64,000 nt of DNA from Paralvinella palmiformis (taxonomy: Eukaryota > Annelida > Polychaeta > Terebellida > Alvinellidae), in NCBI GenBank assembly GCA_025642065.1, contig JAODUP010000311.1, forward strand, positions 326,001 through 390,000. The letters are read 5' to 3'. Below are positions 27,234-49,100 of the stretch, piece after piece (within the stretch, counting starts at the first letter, position 1; each line of letters starts with the position of its first letter). The notes below the pieces were generated by a model. That model was given only the letters and a program-made list of their open reading frames with translations, was not told the DNA's origin and searched no databases. The translations under genes and the position numbers were made by a program.

Positions 27234-28110
27234 TCGTGTTTTGGTTAGTTCTCAACTCTTTAAAATAGTTTCCAAGCCAAAATGTGATTTGTTGTTTCGG
27301 CGATGGAACTAAGATTCTCATAAATAAAGATGGAGAGGTTCTCGAATAAGTTTCAACAAAGCAGTTCATAAATCCAAAATTATTAACTAATCATAAAGCT
27401 AGGAATTTATATTAATTAGGAAATTGTGAACGGGCATCGGTCGGCCACGGACCATTTCGAAAATCAAGAGGAGCAGGTATATCTATAATGGCAACCTTAT
27501 TATTAACTCAGCTTAAGTCAAATGGGATATAAGTCTGAACAATTCCAAAACTTCCATTCAATACATTCTTTAAGGCTTTACGACAAATAGTTTCCAGGTC
27601 ACTGATCTCCACTTGACTGCCTTATATATTGCACCTAGTACAATCCATAATATCGAACTTTCTAGAACAATTAATCGTGTTTTGGTTAGTTCTCAACTCT
27701 TTAAAATAGTTTCCAAGCCAAAATGTGATTTGTTGTTTCGGCGATGGAACTAAGATTCTCATAAATAAAGATGGAGAGGTTCTCGAATAAGTTTCAACAA
27801 AGCAGTTCATAAATCCAAAATTATTAACTAATCATAAAGCTAGGAATTTATATTAATTAGGAAATTGTGAACGGGCATCGGTCGGCCACGGACCATTTCG
27901 AAAATCAAGAGGAGCAGGTATATCTATAATGGCAACCTTATTATTAACTCAGCTGGGTCTGATATAAGTCTGAACAATTCCAAAACTTCCATTCAATGCA
28001 TGCTTTAAGGCTTTACGACAAATAGTTTCCAGATCACTGATCTCCACTTGACTGCCTTATATATTGCACCTAGTACAATCCATAATATCGAACTTTCTAG
28101 AACAATTAAG
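27234..28110. repeat. Recent 440-bp tandem duplication
   Basis: Two direct copies, about 27234-27674 and 27675-28110, are almost identical. Differences include a small deletion/substitution (aagtcaaatggg against gggtc near 27515 and 27955) and a few point changes. Both keep a minus-strand open stretch with MNCFVETYSRTSPSLF; the first copy also has a plausible coding-like stretch around 27510-27600 that is closed by stops. I recognise no family. Confidence 0.92.
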
Positions 28111-28219
28111 ACGCCTGAACTACGTGAAACAATTAAGGGATCTTCGATTAAAAATAGCATGCGTTAATGTGAGTATAGGTCGGGTTTATTAGCCGTTTTA
28201 ACCTCTTGATGTATTAGAA

Positions 28220-28263
<44 letters not shown>

Positions 28264-29202
28264 TTTAAAAATAAAGCTATATTTTTTTAAATTCAGATAA
28301 TTTATTCAGGTTACTGAAATCATTTTAACCTATCCGCTTAAGAAAATCCAGAATATTCAATAACATTAATTATACAAGTCGGACTGTATATATATAGTCA
28401 AAAGGGTGGAATGCTCGAATATACCTGAAAGCTTTAATACAAGATTTAACCTGATTAAATAGAGAGGGGGGGGGGAGTGGGGGCTGGTACAAACATATAT
28501 TACAATATAGCTTTGAAATGGTGGGAGATACTTTGATTGCAAAATGAACCCAACAGTTTTAAATGACTACAGTGAATCTCAGCACTCACACACTCGCTAT
28601 TTTGACACGTGTAATTAATTAAATCCTCATTAGCTGATCTTAAAATGATTCCGAATATAGTATTATAGAATATTTCTTTAGAAAATGGATGTTCTTAATT
28701 GTCGTTATTGTCACTTCTGTTAAAATATGAACTACCAGCCTCAATTCAGTGTCCAGGAGAGAGGTGTGTAGCGGTAGCTCTAACAAGGACAGCGACTGAT
28801 CGAGTACTCAGCTAACCTATAGCTATTGCCAGTATAATAATTAAAATAAGTGACTTTAAAATCGCAAAATTAGAAATATAAAAATCGAGGAATCGAGGCC
28901 TTTTAATTTTTTTATTGGGTCTGTCTTGTCTACATTTCGTAGGAGACGAGAAAAAGCAACACTAAATAAGCTTCGTATGAAAATTTCTAAATATATGCAT
29001 GCATAATTCCACCACTACAGTATTCTTGATAGTTGTATATATATATATATATATATCAGGCAAATAACATATGCTTAGAGTGGCCCTTTCTAATTTTCTA
29101 AAAAGAGGATATGGTGTTCCCAAACATGATCATATGATACACAAAGTGCATTTAGAAACACCTTTCACTATTACACAGAAGTAAAATAAATGAATATCAA
29201 TA
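28111..29202. other. Intergenic stretch, no gene seen
   Basis: AT-rich sequence with (TA)n at 28228-28260 and 29037-29056 and a G-run near 28463-28476. I see no exon, RNA gene or mobile-element end. Confidence 0.6.
28222..28261. repeat. (CA)n(TA)n microsatellite
   Basis: A short CA run passes into a 30-base TA run. Nothing coding is visible nearby. Confidence 0.9.
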
Positions 29203-29271
29203 TTTATTTTTAACCCAACTGAAGCAGATGTTCTAAAACTTCCCTTACTTCAAAAATACAAACGTGGCCCA

Positions 29272-29358
29272 TCACGAACTGTTTATTTCTTGCTTTTCTG
29301 TCCTTTGCTTGCCATCCATCTCCATGAGTTTTCTGTACATGTATGGCTGGAAATTCTT
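29272..29358 (-). CDS. Possible terminal exon of an unrecognised gene
   Basis: On the minus strand a pyrimidine-rich acceptor (ctaatttctcag) is followed by 28 codons that read KNFQPYMYRKLMEMDG and on to a TGA stop. An AATAAA lies 64 bases beyond the stop (29203-29208). The composition looks coding and the stop-to-poly(A) spacing suits a last exon. I cannot identify the family, and no upstream exon is certain; the open frame at 29410-29496 on the same strand is one possible neighbour. It could also be the relic of an inserted gene. Confidence 0.3.
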   Translation of the reverse strand, partial: KNFQPYMYRKLMEMDGKQRTEKQEINSS

Positions 29359-29409
29359 CTGAGAAATTAGGGTCCGCTTACAATATGTGAAGATCAAAAC
29401 ATGTCCGAC

Positions 29410-29496
29410 TTAAGCTGGCGCCGGCTGGAGGATGACCAGCTCAAAAGTTGTGCGGTCCCGCACAAAGCTGTCCGGCTTAGAAGTATTATCAAGCAT
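29410..29496 (-). other. GC-rich 28-codon open frame
   Basis: A short ATG-to-TAA frame in a locally GC-rich patch, reading MLDNTSKPDSFVRDRTTF and on. The patch also has an 8-bp hairpin (ttgtgcgg/ccgcacaa). It could be part of an exon, a decayed element or chance. Confidence 0.25.
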
Positions 29497-30002
29497 CTTA
29501 ATTAGATTTTTCATCCTCGATCACCATTCCTACACCTACGATTATCAAAGCGAGTAGTTTGAACAGAATGATTTTAATATCAAATATTCGTGACAATTAA
29601 ATACACAATTAATTATCCATAAATGTTTCTTATAGTACTATGTAGGTTTGTATAGGTTTCAATTCATAATTGCACGGCTATAGCTGGTACACACACGTAA
29701 AAATTATGTATTTTCACCGGCCTCAACTGACTGCATGGAGTTTGAGTTAAGCTTTCAATTAAACGAACAAGCAACGTAATGCATTATTAAAGGCAAATGG
29801 CTGTCGAATGAAAAACCAAACCTCCCCTTTGTAAGTTGGTAATACAGTCACGTATCGCTCCTAAATGTGCAATTTTATAACACACGAACCAAAGTTCTCG
29901 GTTAAATCAAGGCCGAGCCAAAATTATAAATAATAATTCTCTGCCGAGAGATAACTTCGCTAAGAAACAACCAAATGATGTTGTGTTACGGGGATACTGC
30001 TC

Positions 30003-30341
30003 TTAGCCGGGAAAAGGTAGAATACAGATCACTCTAAACTGTACTATTTTGGAAGTTTTTATCTCATTACAGAGATGGAAAATATAGACAACTGTATTAT
30101 TAGGCTTTGCAATATTCGTATAGATCGCAGCAACATTCCAGCCAGAAGGATACCACCTCACACTGAAAGGATTTAAATTATATTTCACGTCCGTCAGTTT
30201 TAAATAACTCGACGATAGTTGGACCCGTTTTGCTAACAGCAAGAACTCGGCGTGTACGCAAGTAGGTTTATGTCGCTTAATAACTGTATTGGGCCGTGTC
30301 CGAGTGAGCAATTGCCAGACACGGCTTCCAGAAGGTAACAC
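30003..30341 (-). other. 112-codon open frame, unassigned
   Basis: The longest open frame between the DGKQ and RPS8 genes. The translation has no motif, signal peptide or membrane segment that I recognise, and no poly(A) signal or convincing splice site adjoins it. The rest of 29500-31329 shows nothing identifiable. Confidence 0.2.
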
Positions 30342-31329
30342 GCTATGTAATGGTGTATTGGTTCAACAAGGTAACGTTTTATACGACTGTATTGCTATCA
30401 AGCTTTATAAAATTTTAACACTGAACATCTACTCGTCCTTAATCTTTTAGAACTACCGGTACTTCTTATATAGCCTTAGTACTGTGCTAGGTAATACTTA
30501 TTATAACAGCTTATGATTGAAGAGAGAATGGATAGGTGCGGCAAATTATGCTCAGCAATATTCAAGCCTAGTCACGATTTTGCCAACTCATTTTCGAACG
30601 CCCACTTGGTTAGTTTCAGATGAATCAGTTTTCCAAGATTCAGTGCAATTAAATCTCAATGCTAGCACAAACTTGGAGAATCAACGTTTGCCCTAGTTCA
30701 CTCTTGCCCACTGCATATCTTATTATATTTTGTTATAATAAATTTCACCTACTTTTACTTTTTACCAAAGTAGTTTTCAAGTCTTACTTTTCCTCAAGTG
30801 CAAAATAAAAGTAGTTCAGTCACCCTCGATAACACATTATCCGTTTGTATTCAGAGCATTTTCAATGTATTTATTTATGAAAACAAAGCATAAATAACAC
30901 ACAATGCAGACTACTTTGGGATGTTATCATAAATGGGCCATGAGGAATTGATGCTCAAATACACTTCTTGCAAATAAATATTTTGCTACTACAATCCCTA
31001 ATTTGTTTCCACCTTTAATACTTAATTGCACTTTTTATTCTGTATCAAATTGGCATAAGCTATCTGTTAATGCTACTACATCCATCCCACAAGCACATAT
31101 CATGGACTTGGAGCATACATGGGAAGAAGATAGTGGTGCTTTTGAAATTTAATTTGTGGAATTAAAATGAAACAGCAACCTTCTCTTCTAAATCATGTCT
31201 TTTCATTTTGTGCGTGTGTGTGTGTGTAAGACAATAAGCACAATACAACTCCCAACAATTGTCACCTGTCATTCCTTCGCAGCTGATTCAAATAATAAAA
31301 TTTTATGACAACACAAACACATTTAATAT

Positions 31330-31335
31330 TTTATT
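31330..31335 (-). terminator. RPS8 poly(A) signal
   Basis: AATAAA on the minus strand (plus TTTATT), 39 bases downstream of the RPS8 stop codon. This gives the short 3' UTR typical of ribosomal protein mRNAs. Confidence 0.75.
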
Positions 31336-31374
31336 GTACGATAACTTGTATATCGGTGTAGCAGCATGATCTAT

Positions 31375-40704
<9,330 letters not shown>

Positions 40705-40731
40705 GGTGGCAGTTTGCGTGATAAAAAGGAA

Positions 40732-40766
40732 GTCTCCCTGGGTGGTGTTTTGTGCGACACTTCCGC
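40732..40766 (-). promoter_or_regulatory. RPS8: RPS8 5'TOP start and ETS/GABP-like site
   Basis: The likely transcription start is the C at 40732, opening a terminal oligopyrimidine tract CTTCCTTTTTAT (40732-40721) and a 28-base leader ending in CCACCATGG. About 26 bases upstream is GCGGAAGTG (40766-40758), the core of an ETS/GABP site common in ribosomal protein promoters. A TOP tract places the mRNA under growth-dependent translational control. Confidence 0.75.
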
Positions 40767-41319
40767 TTTGACTGTAATACAGACATTGTTAATGGGTAGC
40801 ACAATAAATATAAAATACTAAGTCCCAAAATCCTAATATGGCAATTTATACTTAATAAATCACACACACACGCGCACACACGTCCGCAATTAGAGAGTTA
40901 TTGTTAACAGTATTATTTAATTAAATGTTATGTTCTGGCTTACACAATTTTCCGAAACATCCCCTCAAAAAAAATTGTAAACTGTTTAATTTGCCTTTTG
41001 GTAAGTCATAATAAATCACCACATAATTTAATTTTGTAAAACATTTTATTAAAACATTATTCTCATATCCATGACCATTGGTTATTAACATTGTATATGG
41101 CCAATTATAACACGAAGACGTCCAGATCTACATTTGTTATTAAACAATTGAAAGTTTTATAAGATAAAATTACTACATCTTTTTAATCTACTATTAGTCC
41201 ATTCACATTGATCGTATATATATATATATATATATACATACATATATATGCACATTTAGATTGGCCTACTACCAATTATAATTGATCATGTACATTTTGG
41301 TCAATGGTTTTGTTGTTCG

Positions 41320-41643
41320 GGGAGAAGCACAGCCTCTATGTTTGAGTGGTTGAGGAAGCTCCTCCCCCACCACTCACAGGGGAGCAGTACGGAAAGATGG
41401 AGCTGAAATACCCTGAGGGTGGTCACTGCCAGAGTGTTTTACGTCCACAGGTTTTTTTTTAGCGTCCCCCTTTATTTTAAATAATTCAGTGGAGACGGTA
41501 GCGCCATTTAACGTGGTCAGCCACCCACGATGTAGTGAGCCGAGAAATTAATCACTGGAAAAGTTTCGACCTCTTGCGGGGTTCGAACCTGCGACCATTG
41601 GCACCAAGTGCCGGGTGCTTAACCACTAGGCCACCGGAGCTCA
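41320..41643 (-). mobile_element. SINE-B (tRNA-derived)
   Basis: Read on the minus strand from 41643: an A box TGGCCTAGTGG (41623-41633) and a perfect B box GGTTCGAACCC (41579-41589), followed by a tRNA-unrelated body running to about 41320. The tRNA-like fold is incomplete and the body is long, so I call a SINE rather than a tRNA gene. Only one copy is visible. Confidence 0.7.
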
Positions 41644-42616
41644 CTTTATGATATCAATTTTTGTTGTTGATAAAGGCAGAGAGCTTAAATAGTCTTTGAT
41701 AAAGGTCCGAGCACTCTATGCGCGTGCGCCAAGTTTGGATGTTTCCGTTGCTCTGATGCAAGCGAAGCATCGGAATCCTGTTTGTTGGTGATAACGATCC
41801 GAGCATTCAGCATCGGAACAATGTTCATCAATGTTATTATAAATCTGGGCCATTTCATGACAGTTTTCAGCTTAGTTCTAATTACCGCTACTAGTGTTTA
41901 ATAAAGATACGAGATTAAGTCTATTTACTATTAATATGCATTATAATCAGATTAAAAAGAAAGTCTGACATTTATAAGAAATGCAGTATTTCATGTTTAT
42001 CACAGCCAAGGAAATGTTATTTTCTACAGGAATACTATTTAGTAAGATTTTTTTCAAAGGCAGTATTTTTCCCAGAAGATTTTGTAAAATTCAAGCACAT
42101 TTTCGGGACCTGGAAAATGAATTTGTTATTTTCCATGTTTTCTACAACACGTGGGAACCCTGATTATTTGTAAATCCGCCCGACTGTTCTATCTTCTATT
42201 TCTTTGATTTTCGTTTGTATACCCCTTCAAAACTGTGAAAAGCATCTTCTACTTTCAACCCAAATGTAACTACTAGGTGTTCGGCCGCCATATCTGATCG
42301 GAAATAATAGCCACCGAGGAATAATTGGCGAATGCGTATTGAGTGCTCGGACCTATAACGCTGAGGTACAGGCATTGACCTAAATATATGTTTTCTTTCA
42401 GGTCAATGGGTACAGGGTTCCGATGCTTCGATATGTAACCACTTCGATGATTGGCGCTAATGTTATGTTAAGCTAGGGGAATGCATTATATAAGCAATGC
42501 TTCAAGCATCCTCTTTTCAGCATACTATATGTGTTTGCTTTCATTGAAATTATGTATTATGAATGTTGAAATAAACGAATGGAATTGAAAAAAGCTTGTG
42601 TACAAAAGTGGCTGTA

Positions 42617-42670
42617 TTAAAACGTAAATGCTGCTGTTTACAGCCTGTAAACAGCAACATTTACATTTTA

Positions 42671-42671
<1 letters not shown>
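42617..42671. repeat. Near-perfect hairpin, 27-bp arms, 1-base centre
   Basis: Arms 42617-42643 and 42645-42671 pair at 25 of 27 positions around a single C. The two mismatches become G-U pairs in a minus-strand transcript. A (CA)n(GA)n tract follows at once. Confidence 0.9.
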
Positions 42672-42711
<40 letters not shown>

Positions 42712-45700
42712 AGTGAGAGACTTCAATAACTTTCAGAAAGTATTGGAGTGTTTTTAAAGTAAATCTTACTTCACTCAAGTAAATATTATAGTCTATATCT
42801 ACATATTACATAAACATATCTTAATTCAGTTGCCCTTGCGTAAGATATATATGACTTAGCTTAGAACATGTTTGAAAAGTAAATCGCCTAAAAGCAATTA
42901 AAGTTAAATATTAATATTAGTTAATTAAAATTAGACTAAACTGTTCGAATATATTGTCTAATTCCCTGGGTTAGATCAAACAGTATTACAATAACATAAA
43001 CTCTGTTTACACCAAGAACTACTGTGGGGCCATTTTGTTGCTGCTGAACAGTCTAAAGCGTGTTACGGATTACTAAATACCATATGTTCAAAATGTATAA
43101 CTAAAACAAAATATATTAAAGGCAATGCTTACTTTATTTACAATTTATTCTAGTCCATATTTTATGTATTTTACAGTCTTTATTATGTGCTTTCCTACTC
43201 AGTATATAATTAATGAAAAGGTCTCTGTTATTGACAAGTTATTGTGAAGCACCGAAGATTAAAGTGAAGGGTAGACAGTTAACTCCAGACTGACACCAAA
43301 ACCACGGACATAAACAGTGACTGGGTACTGCTTCATATTTCTTATGTTAATGTTCGGTATGTTGTAGCAATATGTGGGTCATATTTGTGTGATATGTATA
43401 AAGCTGTATTATTGGTGATTTGATGGTGTAATATCGTAGTTTAAATCGCTTGGTAGATCTACTTTAGTCTAGGACGTTATGACTGGGAAATGCAATTCCA
43501 AGATTGAAGATTAAGATAACATTGCGGCATTCCTTGTAGATTTACTCGGGTGGCAGCAATAACACACTTACATAGACATATCATATCGACCAGACATGTA
43601 GCTTTTAATATTCATATTGTTAACAATAAGAACAGTTATTTGTTAAATTTACATTACTCGCCGCGGTGGTAAGCTGAATAAATAAAAACATTGATAGCCA
43701 CAGTGACAGTGATTGAATGGGGGAAAAAACCTGACTGTGATACCTGTAATTCTGTGTTTTACATTATATTATTCATACGTCACACTATTGAATATTAAAT
43801 ATATTACAACAATACATGATGTATATGTAATATGCACATAACTATAAGTGAATTATGAATAAATTCAGTAAGTCAATGTCTTAATTCAGTCTAAGCATGT
43901 CAGCAGTAGTGCTGCCATCTGAATAATTAAGATATAACAGATACTAACTATGCTGTAAATCCCATGAACTTGTCTTTGAATTTCCCTGCCATTTAAAATG
44001 TGTGAGCAGCGAGTAAGATTCTTCAGTGTCATCTAAATAACTCCATGCCTAATATTAGAACACATTAACTTAAAGAACCTTAAACATTCTTGTTTTATGT
44101 AGTGTCTGTGCTAGCCCATTGGTATCAGCCACATGGAATCAAATAATTAATATTACCCCATTCATTATTATTATAAATATATAGTGGCTGACCATGGAGT
44201 GCTTCACTTAATCCTGCATGAACTACACCACAACTGGGCACATTAATTTCTCTTGCATGTGAGAATTTAAGAATCACATTCTGAGAGAACAGCACTTTTT
44301 GAACAACTTTTGGAGTTGATTCCCCTAAAATTCAATAAAACAGGTTTATGTATAATGTTTAGCCAGTTCTAATTTTATGAGAGAAAAACCCATAGAAATG
44401 ATAGTTTAGCAGCATTTACTTTTAATTTAACAATCAAATGTGTGCTCACTGGTTTTTGAAGATTTTGTTGTACCACAAGCCTAAAGTTTCTCATTACCTA
44501 ACTCTAGTGACACTGCAAAGTACTGAAGCTTTGGGCTGTAGCAGAATTAGCTTTCAATAAATTTATTCAGTTTGGTACATGTTTGGAGATTGGTTGAATT
44601 ATTTTATGTAAAAGATAGCCTGGTGGGATATTCTCAAATTTTTAACCATATACCCTCAAAACCATACACTGTGCCGAAGATATTATATGAATTGCTTTTA
44701 TCTACAAGTACAATATTTTAGATGTACACTTAGTCATAAATGTTTGACTTAATGAAATAAAATTCTACAGTTCTATAAAAAGGTCTATTTTATACCAAAA
44801 GAGAACTTTCATTCTGAATCTTTGACAATTAGACATTTAATACAGGTCCTGTTATTTGAGGAACATTTACTTAATCAGTAATTTTCCATCATGTGATATG
44901 TTTATGCTTGAGAGATGGCTGAATTTTTGCAATAAAATAGCTTAATTTTCATTACCATGTTTATTTATACACCCAGTCCCAAATAGGACATGATCATTAG
45001 TGACCAGAGTTTTATTTACTATGATATACAACGTTGTTTAACACTCATCAACAGCTAAGTAATGTTTATATTTCTATGTATATTTGTATTAATTTGTAAT
45101 GGTCTAGTTCACTGACAGTACATTTTTCCTGCTGGTCACAGGGAAGTAGGATGGAAAATATAGCTCCTGTGTAGCTTAACAAGCTTGCTCCCATTCTTTA
45201 TAATTAATGATGGAACTTAAAATATATCAAAGCTACCAGATGGAGCAGGATAACATTCTGATATCAACTTCTTCGTCTAATTATTTTACCATCCTAATTG
45301 TTGATAAGATATTTGCTAATAATGGCATTCTTAAAATGGTCAAGTTAGACACTAGAAGCTTTACCGAAGCTTAAAAAGGGAAATGTAATCAGTAGGGATT
45401 GCGTGTTCTAATATAGTGTTCAAGTGAATTGCCACTGCTATTTACCAAAGAAAAGTATTATGAACCATTTTTCTAATTAGCATTTGAAATATTATCAATT
45501 TCATCAACTTCAATTTTGACTAAGCCATAGAACTCCAACACATACAGTAGTAGAGTGTTAAACCATATTTAAAGTAGATTCTTTAAATATATATATAGAG
45601 AGCATTACTGGTGCCCATTGTTTAAGCATTTGTTTCTTTGGAAAGCTTCATTAGTTTCCTCTGGTCATACCCAGTATGTCTCAGGTGTGATAAGCAAGGT

Positions 45701-45814
45701 GGATAAGCAAAAATATTACTCTGACATTCATGAATATTAACAACTACCACCAAAGTATATGAACTCCTACTCCTGATTCACAAAATAATTTCTTCAATCA
45801 TTATGCTCAGATCA

Positions 45815-45915
45815 AATCTTGGCGTTTCATCTTTCACCTTGCCTCATTATCTTTGAAGGTCACTTGGCCCATTTAGCCTACATTATGCACAAAAGTGGCC
45901 ATAAAAAATAAAACA
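45815..45915 (+). mobile_element. SINE-A fragment (3' part)
   Basis: Matches the 3' half of SINE-A (tttgaaggtcacttggccca, cacaaaagtggcc) but lacks the tRNA-like head. It lies about 200 bases upstream of the first FASTKD coding exon, in the likely 5' UTR intron. Confidence 0.75.
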
Positions 45916-46111
45916 TTCAAGCATCTTCAATTGTTATTATTTATTTCTGGTTATGTACTCTTTTGGACAGAGAAATTTGACAGATAATTGGATTTGCTTT
46001 AAAAGTTAATCAAGTTTTCCCAAATTATTTTTTACATGCTTCTAATGAACATTTTTGCGCAATCCTTTACCTGTCACATGTGAATAACTTTATTTTTATT
46101 TGTAGATTACT

Positions 46112-49100
46112 ATGGCTGGTCTCTTAGGAAGATGTGGAGCTATGTTAATATTATTAAAGAAATTACACTGGCATCCTTCGTCACCATGGTTACCTGTACC
46201 AAACCTGCTACACCACCACAGACAAGCCACGTGTGTGATGTTACAGCCTCATGTAATGATGTCGCAAGTCTCTCCTTCAACTTGTCTCACAACAAAAAAT
46301 TGTTCCTCGCTGTGTCGCAATGCCACAACTTGTGATGATCCAGTTGAGTTCTTAGACTACCTGGACAAGCAATCTCTGCAGACGTGCTCACCAAATGATA
46401 CAGCCAGTTACATAGTTCAGCTTGGACACTGCCAGATGCAATTCTTGAGAACAATATTGCCGTGGCTTGAGGCTAGCTATCATGTTGGCTATAAACAGTT
46501 GCTGATGGCAGATAGACTCGAGGAAGTGAGTCAGCGTGTTAAGGAGCATGAACATTTCATTGGTTTGTGCACATCTCTTGAGCAATCATATCAAGACTGT
46601 GATGACAAACTTTTGACTTATTCTGCCTTGATGTTGCTCTACCTAGGTGTTCATCCAGAAAGCCCCATCATACACAAATTATTGTTTGAGCTACGAGATC
46701 GTATTCCCAGTATGAGTGTGCAAGGGACGTCAATTGTTGCTCGTTTCTATCTAGCAATGCCAAAGCTGGACACGATCACTGGCAGGAAAATTGTAAATCA
46801 GTTAGCAAAATTCCTTGATACACGCCAAGATTGGTCTGGAGAAGACTTTAGTAGTCTCTGTGTTACCACATCAAAGATGATCAGATTATTGAGTAAAGAT
46901 CGTTTGCTGGCTTTCTTTAGACTCGCTCGACAACTTACCGAAGAACCGCAGTATCTTAATGATCCCAAATATATCGAAAACTTGTCTGTTGCTCTAATCA
47001 AAATACCAGACCGGGTTGATGTTAATAATGTTGAGATTAATAAAATATTGACTCAACTGAAGGATGCAACCTTGAGGAATCTTAATCTTCTGTCTTACAG
47101 AGGACTACGTAGTGTATGTAATGCCATTCAGTACCTGCGTTGGCAATACAGTGATGACTTCCGATTAAAGTGTGAGGAGCGTGCTGTTTCACTGTTACAC
47201 GATGACTGTGGCATTCGTGAGATAATAAACCTGTTAACAGTTTGTAATTCAAGAACTGATAGACATATACTGGACGTTTTTGAGGAGAAATTATATGATA
47301 AACTGGAAGACTGTGATGGCCATCTTATTGGAAATGTAGCAAGGTGTTTTAATGAGGTTGATCCTTATCACTTCAGCCACAGAACATTTTGCAAATTGCA
47401 GCATGTAGCAGCAGATCAGGGGCACGCTTTTAGCACCTATTCTGGTGCCATGGCTCATTCACTGGCATCTTTGTTTGTCCGTCGGCCAGACTGTAAGTTG
47501 GAAGTTCATGATAAGCTCACCTCATTCTTCTTGCAATATCTGGATTTTATGGACCATGATATGAGATATGTTTCTTCAGTTCTTCTCTACCTGATGCTCG
47601 TTCCTGGATGCCCAGGGCTGCCTGAATCGGTCTTTGAGAGAATGTTGTCCTCGATTCCTCGTTGGAATATGAGGCATGTTTCTGTTACAGTTTTACGCCT
47701 AAATAGTATTGGCAGGAGGTTGTCACCAATATGTGAGCGACAGATAGATGTATTACAGGTTGTCTTTCAGATGCGCTTTCTTGAGCTCTTGCCAAAAGTG
47801 ACCACTCTTAACGAACTGTGTAGAGTTACAAGGCGAATGATTCGTATTGAGCAGAATCCAACCCTGCTTGATAATGACGTCTTCAGAACTGTGATTGACA
47901 AATATAAGGAGCTTTCCTCTGAAGACATGGATGAGATCACATTAAACAATGTCACAGGAGTATTCTCTAACCTAAAATATTATTTGCCATCCCTGTTTGA
48001 AGACATGGTAAAAAGCATCAACCGTATGGAAGTCACATTGGAATTGAAAACATCTATGCAGTTGTTAAGAATGCTTGGAAAAGTTGGTTATCGGCCTGAA
48101 GAGTTTGACAAATTTGTCAGCGCGTTGCTAAAAATATGGCAGGAATCCTATTCACAACAAAATTACAGGATAGTGCTGTTCATACTTTGTTATTTGTCTC
48201 GTTTCCATTGTTTTCCACAAAAGGAGTTAAAGCACGTCTTCTCTATGGACATTCTGCAGACAGTAGATAGAGAGGTAAAAGGTAACTGAAAAAGTCATTA
48301 ATACAACGTGTATATATTTTTAAAAAAACATTAAAACTCTATAACTTAGGGATTTGACTTCATCATCTATTAGTAATACCAGATAATGTATATTATGTCA
48401 GTTGTTTTAAAATCACCAATATTGTCTGAACTATATTATTATTAAATTGTAATTTATTACAAATATCTTTCCCTGACTAGTTGTGATAAAGCTGTCAGCG
48501 AGACGACATAGTCTGCTTTGTCACCAATGTTACAGTTGGTTCATTGTAAATAGCTCTCTTCTGTTAATTCTACAATTTTAATTTGATTGATTCAGAAAAC
48601 AATGCCATCTATCACTACTGGATTTGATTAAAATAAACTCGTTATATGTTTCCCAATACCATTTTAGTATTTCTAATTGTACATATCATGATCTTGTTGG
48701 TTAACTCGATGTGTTTATGATGTATTCACAGAGTATCATAATAGAATACGTAATGACTTGATGATACTGAACAGGGCATGTGTACTAGAGTGTCCGGAGT
48801 TAGGCATTCCATGGTTCCATGAGCAGTATTGTAGAAAGAAGATCAGAGGTTTGTATGTAAGATATATGGGTGTGGAATATTATGTATAGAAATAGCGTAT
48901 TCATTGTATTTACTGTCCTTACCTAATTTCCTGATTTTCTTTTTACAAGCTGTTTTATTGGAATGAGAGTGAACGTTTTTGGTATGTCTGATGTGAAGTA
49001 ATGTTTCTTTAGTCATGCACTGGCTAAAACTAGATCTAAACTTATACCATGTTTGTCTCGGTTATGTCAGGTAATACTTTGGTTGTAAACAACTAGAAAG

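Larger units (their letters stand above)
40767..46105. other. RPS8 upstream flank and probable FASTKD 5' UTR intron
   Basis: No coding exon is visible. The stretch holds SINE-B, a 27-bp-arm hairpin at 42617-42671, (CA)n(GA)n at 42672-42713, inverted words at 41703-42430 and a SINE-A fragment. The first FASTKD coding exon begins at an acceptor (46105/46106), so a non-coding first exon must lie upstream; a YY1-like gccgccatat at 42289-42298 marks one possible promoter but proves nothing. Confidence 0.5.

Noticed and set aside
46132..46335. Second open frame inside the first FASTKD coding exon
   Set aside because: It is a shadow of the 723-codon frame; the same holds for the minus-strand frames at 46388, 46798 and 47767.
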